Positions 15,757 to 20,893 of a stretch of 22,065 nucleotides of DNA are shown one piece after another. The translations under genes were made by a program, and so were the position numbers. The notes below the pieces were generated by a model. The model saw only the letters and a list, made by a program, of their open reading frames with translations. It was not told where the DNA came from and did not search any database. The stretch is from a virus, in the IMG/VR virus record IMGVR_UViG_3300027852_000611, positions 1 through 22,065 of that record; one strand, written 5' to 3'. Numbering within the stretch: the stretch's first letter is position 1; each line of letters starts with the position of its first letter.

Positions 15757-17496
15757 TTAGAATTTGACCCCCTCCCCATAGTCAACTTTAGACTTACCTA
15801 CGAGCGGTAGCACCACACCATTCCCCGCCGCACGGGAACTACCAAAGATGTCAGAAGCTAGGCAAAGGTAGTTAAGTGCATGCGCCCAATGATCCTCCCT
15901 ATTTTCTAACTTAACCCAACGCCCCTCCCCACCTGAAATCTCCAAGCGTTTGATACCGGCCAGGTGCTCCCCCACTCTCTGAGCCTCCTGACATCGAGGT
16001 AAAAGTATCCGGCAAGCGTTGAAGAGCTCGCAAAATACGTCAATACTGGCCGTTCTGTCTGCCAAGCACACCCCAGTATTATCGTTCAACTTGTAGTAGC
16101 CTAAAATCTTACTAAAAGCAGCCGAGCCGGAGTAATAACACCCATACCCTACCCCACTCCTGATCCCGTTAGACACTATTTGAGCTGTTGTAAAATCAGG
16201 AGCACCGTCTAAAACGACTGAACCTACGCCGTTTTTATGTAAAATGTCTAAGATTTTAACGCCTAAAGTTTCGCCAAGTGCTGTAGAGTCAAGTACTTGT
16301 AAAGAAACTACTTGAATCTCTAATATTTCTTGGGAAACGTGGTCTATAGTGGGCTTGCCTAGAGCTATCCACGTCTGCTTCTTACCTACATCGATACCCG
16401 CCACACACCCCCAATGACGAGACGTTGCTTGAACTACTCTCTGCACCCTGTCTATAACGGAGACGTCAAAGCGGGAGTCACTAGCCTCGTCCGTCTGGCC
16501 TAGCTTAAAGTTTTTCCAGTTCCTGAGTGTCTTGTAATCCTCCATCTGTGCTAAGGTGCGGTGAGGAGGGTTAATGGCAGGAACGTCAAGTGGACAGACT
16601 TTAAACCCTTCGTGGTCTTTCTGCTTACCTGGAAACTCATGCACCCATTGGCGTCTCCCTGGGTTAATTAAGGAGGTGAACAGGTCTTTTTTACAGTGTT
16701 GACATTCACAATACGCCGACTTTATCTTCTCCGGAGTTGCGATAACGTCAAATTTGGTAACCTCATCTGCCTTTACCCCTAGTTCCGGAATAACTACATC
16801 TTGTAGGAAATCAGGTGCAGACCATGTATTACAATGCTCACACTGTACTTGGTACCGCCCCTTACTGGACTTCGCATACTCTGCGCTTATTCCATACCCT
16901 TCAACTGTCGGCGTAGAGAACTTAATAAACTGCCCTTCTCCCTCCTTCTCGTGCCCAAGGCGTGAACTGAAATCACTAAGAACTGACTGGTCTGAAAAAT
17001 CCACTTCATCAGAGACAACCATTGAGGCGGGTATAGAGATTGCTGAACTCTCTGAAAAAGTTCCCATGAAATATATGAAGCTGGAGCCTATTTGCTTGAT
17101 CTTCGTATTGTCAGTGTCTTGGTTAAGTAAAGCAGATAAGGCCTTACTCTCCTTTATGATTGGTCCTACTCGTGTTTTGGCGAAAACTCCCGCGAAACTC
17201 CCCGATGGTAAGGTGTAGATGATGTTTATGCCTGGGTTTAGTACGGACAAGGCCAGCCCTTTCCGTATACTGATGTCAGACAAACCTATTTGAGAACACT
17301 TGATAGTGGATTGCTTAGGCGCTGAAGACCCCGCTATGTCTTTTTGAAACTCATGTTCTGCGAAGCTCCACTTTCTAGAAGAGTCTTTTGGGAAAGAGGT
17401 GTTTTCCTCTATCCACTTAGGTATGTCCTTGAATGCTCTTCTATTAGAGACTTTAGCCCTCAAGCTACCGATAAATTGCTTTGTTATCTCACTCAT
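15757..17496 (-). CDS. Terminase large subunit (GpA family)
   Basis: A 579-residue DNA-packaging motor of the lambda gpA type. An N-terminal ATPase has a deviant Walker A-like segment at about residues 66-73 (KCSQIGLS, as in the variant P-loops of this family) and a Walker B with catalytic acid, MVVSDEVD (159-166). A small cysteine cluster, C219-x2-C222 and C263/C265/C268, looks zinc-binding. The C-terminal RNase H-like nuclease shows D369 (AGIDVG), D430 (VVLDGAPD) and D535 in EDHWAHALNY, the expected three acidic positions. GpA-family terminases generally cut at cos sites, which fits the cos-like DNA upstream. Its ATG overlaps the previous stop by 4 bases (ATGA). Confidence 0.93.
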   Translation of the reverse strand: MSEITKQFIGSLRAKVSNRRAFKDIPKWIEENTSFPKDSSRKWSFAEHEFQKDIAGSSAPKQSTIKCSQIGLSDISIRKGLALSVLNPGINIIYTLPSGSFAGVFAKTRVGPIIKESKALSALLNQDTDNTKIKQIGSSFIYFMGTFSESSAISIPASMVVSDEVDFSDQSVLSDFSSRLGHEKEGEGQFIKFSTPTVEGYGISAEYAKSSKGRYQVQCEHCNTWSAPDFLQDVVIPELGVKADEVTKFDVIATPEKIKSAYCECQHCKKDLFTSLINPGRRQWVHEFPGKQKDHEGFKVCPLDVPAINPPHRTLAQMEDYKTLRNWKNFKLGQTDEASDSRFDVSVIDRVQRVVQATSRHWGCVAGIDVGKKQTWIALGKPTIDHVSQEILEIQVVSLQVLDSTALGETLGVKILDILHKNGVGSVVLDGAPDFTTAQIVSNGIRSGVGYGCYYSGSAAFSKILGYYKLNDNTGVCLADRTASIDVFCELFNACRILLPRCQEAQRVGEHLAGIKRLEISGGEGRWVKLENREDHWAHALNYLCLASDIFGSSRAAGNGVVLPLVGKSKVDYGEGVKF

Positions 17497-17933
17497 ACTT
17501 GGGTTAGTCGTGTAAGTTCATTAAAGAAGATTTCTTGTTCTTCTTCCGGTAGATCCTTAACGGCTTGTGTAATTGCATTTCTCAAGATGTGGAGTTCCCC
17601 TTGTAGGTCAAAGTCTTTCTGCGCCCGGACATATAGACTAAGGAAGCTGTTGACCTGTCCTAACATACTGGAAACTTGTTGCGGAGTAGCCTCAATAATA
17701 AACGCTTTCTGGCTCTGGTTAAGTATGTCAGTCTGTAAAGATTTTAGAAGAGTGTATTGATGGATTAGTTCTTTCTGTATATCAATCTCCCCAGGTTCTG
17801 GAAGGAGTGCTTGTAGTAAGTTGTGGTGTTTGGTTGATAGTACCATCTCAGACAGGCGGTTTATCAGCAAGGTAGGATCTGCGTGCAGAGGTTCGTGTGG
17901 CGGGTTTTCTTCCATAAAGGGGTCGTTGGCCAT
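17493..17933 (-). CDS. Putative terminase small subunit (by position)
   Basis: A 146-residue, mostly helical acidic protein that overlaps the large terminase gene by 4 bases. Small and large terminase genes are usually joined in this way. I see no clear helix-turn-helix like that of lambda Nu1; the visible features are a helical middle (SLQTDILNQSQKAFIIEATPQQVSSMLGQVNSFLSLYVRAQ) and an acidic end (LPEEEQEIFFNELTRL). It could be another phage protein in the packaging operon. It starts at ATG with an AAGGA SD, and the cos-like region begins about 70 bases upstream. Confidence 0.55.
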   Translation of the reverse strand: MANDPFMEENPPHEPLHADPTLLINRLSEMVLSTKHHNLLQALLPEPGEIDIQKELIHQYTLLKSLQTDILNQSQKAFIIEATPQQVSSMLGQVNSFLSLYVRAQKDFDLQGELHILRNAITQAVKDLPEEEQEIFFNELTRLTQV

Positions 17934-18003
17934 GGGATTTCCTTGTGTTTAGAGTTTTGTTGATTTTGTCTTGTTTTTTACAAGAGGGCAAGTCTGAGGG
18001 TTG

Positions 18004-18051
18004 GGTGGGGGCTTTAACTTAGATTTAGGTGGGGGCTTTAACTTAGATTTA
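18004..18051. repeat. Two perfect 24-bp tandem repeats next to the small terminase gene
   Basis: Bases 18004-18027 and 18028-18051 are identical; each begins GGTGGGGGCTTTAAC and ends TAGATTTA. They lie 70 to 120 bases upstream of the small terminase ATG, where lambda has its cosB repeats for small-terminase binding. Confidence 0.7.
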
Positions 18052-18100
18052 GGCGTGTCGCGTTATCACAACTGTTTTCCAAAAATTTCAGATTTTGAAA

Positions 18101-18127
18101 GGGGCGTCAGTCCCCCTCCCGCCTATA
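18101..18127. other. Candidate cohesive-end (cosN-like) site
   Basis: GGGG-CGTCAGT-CCCC (18101-18115), followed by CTCCCGCC, is a GC-rich hyphenated palindrome in an otherwise AT-rich gap. It lies about 170 bases from the small terminase start, and the 24-bp repeats sit between the two. Lambda has the same order and a similar distance. This is an inference from layout. Confidence 0.4.
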
Positions 18128-18249
18128 ACTTTAACGGCTAAAATGTACCCCGTCTATGGCATAGAACCTGCAGAAGAATTAGGCGTGTAATCAAGTTATA
18201 ACCGCCCGTTGTTTATAGCTTTTTAGTATCACAGTAACTCCTTTTTAAT

Positions 18250-18261
18250 AGCCATATGGCT
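18250..18261. promoter_or_regulatory. Palindrome abutting the early promoter -35
   Basis: AGCCATATGGCT is a perfect 12-bp palindrome whose last base is the first base of the -35. It is placed like an operator for an upstream activator or a repressor. Confidence 0.45.
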
Positions 18262-18288
18262 TGCAGTTAGTAGCCATTCTGCTATTAT
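18261..18288 (+). promoter_or_regulatory. Putative rightward (early) promoter
   Basis: TTGCAG (18261-18266), a 16-base spacer and an extended -10, TGC-TATTAT (TATTAT at 18283-18288), point rightwards toward the small-gene operon. The predicted start near 18295 leaves a leader of about 35 bases before the first small gene. Confidence 0.6.
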
Positions 18289-18329
18289 TAATAGTGTAAG
18301 TTACTTAAACAGATACATAAGGAAACGCC

Positions 18330-18419
18330 ATGGATATTTTAAGCCCCGAAGCTATAAACATAATTACAATGTGTACAGTTAGCATTTTCTTTTGCGTGCG
18401 CTTTATAATTAAATCTTAA
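18330..18419 (+). CDS. Small membrane-like peptide (29 aa)
   Basis: ATG at 18330 follows a clear AAGGA SD and is the first start codon after the predicted early promoter. The peptide, MDILSPEAINIITMCTVSIF and on to a basic FIIKS end, is one hydrophobic segment (about residues 9-27) with a positive C-terminus, which suggests a single-pass membrane peptide. Small membrane peptides at the head of phage early operons are often host-takeover or superinfection-exclusion factors, but nothing here proves that. It lacks the TTTGACNNGTCAAA leader of the following gene. Confidence 0.5.
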   Translation: MDILSPEAINIITMCTVSIFFCVRFIIKS

Positions 18420-18422
18420 CCT

Positions 18423-18443
18423 CTTATAACTTTTAGTTATAAG
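18423..18443 (+). repeat. Hairpin between the small peptide and the next gene
   Basis: CTTATAAC (18423-18430) and GTTATAAG (18436-18443) form a perfect 8-bp inverted repeat with loop TTTTA. There is no U-run after it. It lies 4 bases before the palindromic leader element. Confidence 0.5.
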
Positions 18444-18447
18444 AAAC

Positions 18448-18461
18448 TTTGACAAGTCAAA
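18448..18461 (+). promoter_or_regulatory. Start-associated palindrome, copy 1
   Basis: TTTGACAAGTCAAA, ending 27 bases before the ATG of the 205-residue gene. The SD region that follows reads CATAGGGAATAAAATT. Confidence 0.75.
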
Positions 18462-18488
18462 CAAAACAAAACCATAGGGAATAAAATT

Positions 18489-19106
18489 ATGAACACTCTA
18501 ATCACAGCATATCAGCTAGCCCAAGCCAGCCTTTCGAAAGCAGCAAAAGCAAAGGCCGCCTCTTACGTCAAAGCTGAGAAGTCCGAACTAAAAGCAGTAG
18601 CAAACACGGCGGAAAAGTTTACAGATTACTTCACAAGCCTAGAACTGCTAAACGCCTCAGCCATGTTAGATAGCTTAAACAGCGTAGAAGGCGTGGAGGA
18701 TAAAAAATTCTACAACAATGTTAAAAAAGCTTTAGAGCGTGGCGCTAACCTGCAGGCCTTGTCCGAAGGGCAGACTATCGGACTAAAAAAAGGCGTGTTC
18801 GTTATCAAGAAAACCGCCAAGAAAAGCGATAGCCCTAAACCTGAAACGGCGACCGAGAAAAACCAGCGTTTAGAGTTAGAGCTAGAAGAACAAAAAGCTC
18901 TTACTGAAAAAGCAAAAGATGATGCTATTAAGTTAGCCACTTTTGAGGGCGCGTTATACGCCTTGAACACTCTATCTGTGGTGGATATGAATTTAAGCGG
19001 CGAAGAAAGTATGAAACTTTTACAGGTAGCCCAACAATTAATACTTAAGTTGGAAAAGAATACGCCTAAACAAGCCGCTAACAAAGCCGCTAACAAAGCC
19101 GCCTAG
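18489..19106 (+). CDS. Ala/Lys-rich helical protein, unknown function
   Basis: A 205-residue, nearly all-helical protein. The N-terminal 40 residues are Ala/Lys-rich (LAQASLSKAAKAKAASYVKAEKSE), a basic linker follows at about 105-120 (KKGVFVIKKTAKKSDSPK), and a charged coiled coil lies at about 122-150 (EKNQRLELELEEQKALTEKAKDD). The end carries a short protein repeat (ANKAANKAA) coded by a 12-bp DNA repeat, GCCGCTAACAAA. I recognise no family. It might bind DNA or act as a structural or adaptor protein, but that is a guess. It starts at ATG with an AGGGA SD after palindrome copy 1. Confidence 0.7.
   Translation: MNTLITAYQLAQASLSKAAKAKAASYVKAEKSELKAVANTAEKFTDYFTSLELLNASAMLDSLNSVEGVEDKKFYNNVKKALERGANLQALSEGQTIGLKKGVFVIKKTAKKSDSPKPETATEKNQRLELELEEQKALTEKAKDDAIKLATFEGALYALNTLSVVDMNLSGEESMKLLQVAQQLILKLEKNTPKQAANKAANKAA
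19073..19102 (+). repeat. 12-bp coding microrepeat
   Basis: GCCGCTAACAAA occurs twice in tandem and is followed by a third partial copy (GCCGC) just before the stop codon. Such repeats can gain or lose units by slippage without a frameshift. Confidence 0.6.
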
Positions 19107-19123
19107 AAAATCATACGGGAAAG

Positions 19124-19137
19124 TTTGACTAATCAAA
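19124..19137 (+). promoter_or_regulatory. Start-associated palindrome, copy 2 (variant centre, long stem)
   Basis: TTTGACTAATCAAA, ending 31 bases before the ATG at 19169. This copy has a variant centre, and its symmetry extends outward. Bases 19114-19128 can pair with 19133-19147 as a 15-bp stem with one G-U pair and loop CTAA. No U-run follows. Confidence 0.7.
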
Positions 19138-19168
19138 CTTTCCTGTAACGCAACATAGGGACCACGCC

Positions 19169-19480
19169 ATGAGCTACGTACAGCAGTTAGAAAGAGCTTG
19201 CCTTGCGTTTAAGGTCACTAAGTATAGCCAAAAATGGTTGTACATTAATGACAATAAACTGCCCGCCTTAGTCATTAACCCTGACAATACTTACGCCGTG
19301 TTAAGTTTCGACCACTTGGGTAGGCTTATAGGCCGGTATTACGACAACGGACAGGAGGACACTTACTATTACCCTACGTTAGCTTGCCCCAGTGTTCTGG
19401 TAGTGCCGGAATTTGTAGATTACGAGCTTCTGTACCTACCGGAAAAAACTTTGACCGGTCAAACTTTCCACAACCTGTAA
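19169..19480 (+). CDS. Hypothetical phage protein (103 aa)
   Basis: A 103-residue, Tyr-rich, strand-rich protein (KWLYINDNKLPALVINPDNTYAVLSFDHLGRLIGRYYDNGQEDTYYY). There is no signal peptide or membrane segment. I do not recognise a family. The last codons (TLTGQTFHN) are written by the next gene's palindromic element, so the C-terminus is shaped by a regulatory sequence. It starts at ATG; the nearest SD-like bases are AGGGA, 10 bases upstream. Confidence 0.65.
   Translation: MSYVQQLERACLAFKVTKYSQKWLYINDNKLPALVINPDNTYAVLSFDHLGRLIGRYYDNGQEDTYYYPTLACPSVLVVPEFVDYELLYLPEKTLTGQTFHNL
19450..19463 (+). promoter_or_regulatory. Start-associated palindrome, copy 3 (inside the 3' end of the upstream gene)
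   Basis: TTTGACCGGTCAAA, fully palindromic including the CCGG centre, ending 26 bases before the ATG at 19490. It lies within the coding sequence of the 103-residue gene and is flanked by GGAAA and TTTCC. Confidence 0.75.
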
Positions 19481-19489
19481 GGGATCAAC

Positions 19490-19795
19490 ATGGACACGAT
19501 TAATTTAACTCCTAAAACTATTGTCATGAACGACGGCACCGTCTACATACCAAGCGGTAGAGTGGCGCGCCTAATTACTCACTGGAGTGATATTAGCGAA
19601 GATGTTTGTTATGCCTGCTATGAAGGCTGTGTAAACGTCCCCTACCCTAAAGAAGGTGTGAGGTACATCACCTCAAAAGTAGTAGCTCAGACCCTTAAAC
19701 GTAGTGACGTTCTAAGCGCTGCTACCGACCACCCCAACGTTATAAGAGGTACTGCTGGTAGAGTTATTTCTGTACCTTCTTTGCAGGCGTGGTGA
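19490..19795 (+). CDS. Conserved phage protein of the 'NLTPH' type (101 aa), unknown function
   Basis: A 101-residue protein that starts INLTPKTIVM and continues with IPSGRVARL, then YITSKVVAQTLKRSDVLSAATDHPNVIR and GRVISVPSLQAW. This order, namely NLTPh near the start, PSG-x-ARL, a Y-I-(V/T)-S block, R-x-DV and a final G-R-(I/V)-x-x-V, matches a widespread small protein family that I recall from many phages and some bacteria; its role is unknown. Two cysteines in CYACYEGC lie in the variable middle. It starts at ATG with a GGGA SD and follows palindrome copy 3. Confidence 0.7.
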   Translation: MDTINLTPKTIVMNDGTVYIPSGRVARLITHWSDISEDVCYACYEGCVNVPYPKEGVRYITSKVVAQTLKRSDVLSAATDHPNVIRGTAGRVISVPSLQAW

Positions 19796-19814
19796 TTGCA
19801 AATTGGGCAAAAAC

Positions 19815-19828
19815 TTTGACAAGTCAAA
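19815..19828 (+). promoter_or_regulatory. Start-associated palindrome, copy 4
   Basis: TTTGACAAGTCAAA, ending 18 bases before the ATG at 19847, between two genes. The AAAACT and CTTT flanks match copies 1 and 3. Confidence 0.75.
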
Positions 19829-19846
19829 CTTTCATAAGGAATCAAA

Positions 19847-20176
19847 ATGAATAATTTAGAGCAGGCAGTATTGAGGCAATCTGGCCTAGGCCTAAAACAG
19901 TTTCGCAAGTGTAAGAAGTTCCCAGGGTTCAGGTCGCAAAAGAGTATCGAGACCTTCTATAAGGAGCACCGAGTGGGGATCTTAGTTTACCTAAAGCAGA
20001 GTACCTACTCAGAAGGCTGTAGTTTAGGCGAGTACCTCTACAGACAGAGAAGTGACTCTGAGATCACCCTAACAGATATAGAAGACGTTTTGCTGGGGAT
20101 TCCCAACCCGTGGCAGGCGTGGATTACAGTGGATATTGTACTGGCTGTGGTGGGGCTTGTTTCTTCGTATATATAA
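19847..20176 (+). CDS. Hypothetical phage protein with a hydrophobic C-terminus (109 aa)
   Basis: A 109-residue protein with a basic, helical N-terminal half (GLKQFRKCKKFPGFRSQKSIETFYKEHR) and a final hydrophobic segment (about 93-109, ITVDIVLAVVGLVSSYI) that could be a tail anchor in the inner membrane. I recognise no family. It starts at ATG with an AAGGA SD and lies after palindrome copy 4. It is followed directly by a strong hairpin terminator, so it is probably the last gene of the first right-hand operon. Confidence 0.65.
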   Translation: MNNLEQAVLRQSGLGLKQFRKCKKFPGFRSQKSIETFYKEHRVGILVYLKQSTYSEGCSLGEYLYRQRSDSEITLTDIEDVLLGIPNPWQAWITVDIVLAVVGLVSSYI

Positions 20177-20193
20177 TTATTTTAGCTTTTTAG

Positions 20194-20232
20194 CTTATAT
20201 GCTGTTGAGGCAACAGCATATAAGTAATTTTT
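20194..20232 (+). terminator. Intrinsic terminator of the first rightward operon
   Basis: CTTATATGCTGTTG (20194-20207) and CAACAGCATATAAG (20211-20224) form a perfect 14-bp stem with loop AGG. TAATTTTTGG follows. It lies 18 bases past the last stop codon. Confidence 0.75.
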
Positions 20233-20275
20233 GGGGTTGTCAAGAGGTAAATAAGGTTTAGGGAGAGGCTTAGGC

Positions 20276-20395
20276 ATGGCGTTAGTGAAAAGTATACACA
20301 ATTACGTGTTTTTGGGCCTTTTTCGTACGTTTTTTAACCAAATAAAAAAAAATAAAAAACTATATATTAGTTTTGCTTTTTTTGTTTCCGGGTAG
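20276..20395 (+). CDS. Possible small basic peptide (39 aa)
   Basis: ATG at 20276 has a GAGG SD 7 bases upstream and opens a 39-codon frame with aromatic and lysine-rich segments (VFLGLFRTFFNQIKKNKK). It lies in an AT-rich gap, where chance frames are common, and its SD is part of an 11-bp repeat (GAGGCTTAGGC) that also occurs at 20571-20581 without a gene. Treat it as a candidate only. Confidence 0.3.
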   Translation: MALVKSIHNYVFLGLFRTFFNQIKKNKKLYISFAFFVSG

Positions 20396-20528
20396 AAATA
20401 GGCCATTTTAACGATTCTGACCTTCTAACGGGTTTTTCGATTAGGGGTCAAACTAATACACGATTTTAATCAGTATTTAGCGTAGTTGTAAGTTATTGAA
20501 AGCTATAGAGAAATAAACACTACTTTCC

Positions 20529-20561
20529 ACCAAAGAAAGTGGTGTAACTTTCTTTGGTTTT
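20529..20561 (+). terminator. Hairpin with U-run, likely intrinsic terminator
   Basis: ACCAAAGAAAGT (20529-20540) and ACTTTCTTTGGT (20547-20558) form a perfect 12-bp stem with loop GGTGTA; TTTA follows. It may end transcription that passes the first terminator, or a short non-coding transcript. Confidence 0.6.
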
Positions 20562-20626
20562 ATGCATTAAGAGGCTTAGGCGCGGGTTTAGGCGGGGTTT
20601 TATAAGGTATGAGGGTTATTAAACAA

Positions 20627-20667
20627 TAAGTTATATGATATATAATATAATTATGTAATATAACTTA
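20627..20667. repeat. AT-rich inverted repeat
   Basis: TAAGTTATAT (20627-20636) and ATATAACTTA (20658-20667) are perfect 10-bp arms around 21 bases that are nearly all A/T. This could be a DNA-unwinding element or a cruciform. Confidence 0.55.
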
Positions 20668-20836
20668 CTATAATCCTTAAGTGCTAAATACGGCCTGTTG
20701 GGACTATTTTTACCTCTTTTTTACTTACTTACTCTGGCTGACTAAACGAATTCTATTCTAATGGGTACGCACTAGGTTTTTGGGGAATTATTTTTTTCAG
20801 GCCGTTTTCGTATACAATTATATTTAGTTTTAGGTT

Positions 20837-20872
20837 CCCCACGCCTAACCCCACGCCTAACCCCACGCCTAA
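20837..20872. repeat. Three tandem 12-bp repeats (iteron-like)
   Basis: CCCCACGCCTAA occurs three times without a gap, ending 21 bases before the next ATG. The reverse complement contains TTAGGCGTG, which also occurs at 18049-18057 and 18179-18187. It is a candidate binding array for a phage initiator or regulator. Confidence 0.75.
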
Positions 20873-20893
20873 CCCTTTGATAAGGAAGTGAAA

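Larger units (their letters stand above)
17934..18329. other. Divergent intergenic region: cos-like DNA and early promoter
   Basis: This 396-base gap separates the leftward late genes from the rightward genes. It has no convincing gene; one 15-codon ATG frame at 18143 lacks an SD. It holds the 24-bp tandem repeats, a GC-rich hyphenated palindrome, two copies of TTAGGCGTG (18049-18057 and 18179-18187), and the early promoter with an adjacent palindrome, each listed separately. Confidence 0.8.
20396..20893. other. AT-rich non-coding region, possible replication origin
   Basis: About 500 bases without a convincing gene. They contain a 12-bp hairpin terminator, TTAGGC motifs, an AT-only stretch inside a 10-bp inverted repeat (20627-20636 with 20658-20667), an 8-bp inverted pair (ACGGCCTG at 20690-20697, CAGGCCGT at 20798-20805) and three tandem 12-bp repeats. 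Iteron-like repeats beside an AT-rich melting stretch are the usual make-up of an origin, but no replication gene is visible in the window. Confidence 0.4.

Noticed and set aside
18143-18190. 15-codon ATG frame in the divergent region
   Set aside because: There is no SD, it is very short, and it lies within the cos-like/promoter region.
18710-19096. Minus-strand frame opposite the Ala/Lys-rich gene, with a hydrophobic product
   Set aside because: It is the antisense of a gene that has its own promoter, leader and SD; the Cys/Ser-rich product is an artefact of reverse-reading Ala/Lys codons.
20837-20872. Three tandem 12-bp repeats as a CRISPR array or telomere-like end
   Set aside because: There are no spacers between the units, and three units within continuous coding-flanked DNA do not suggest a terminus.
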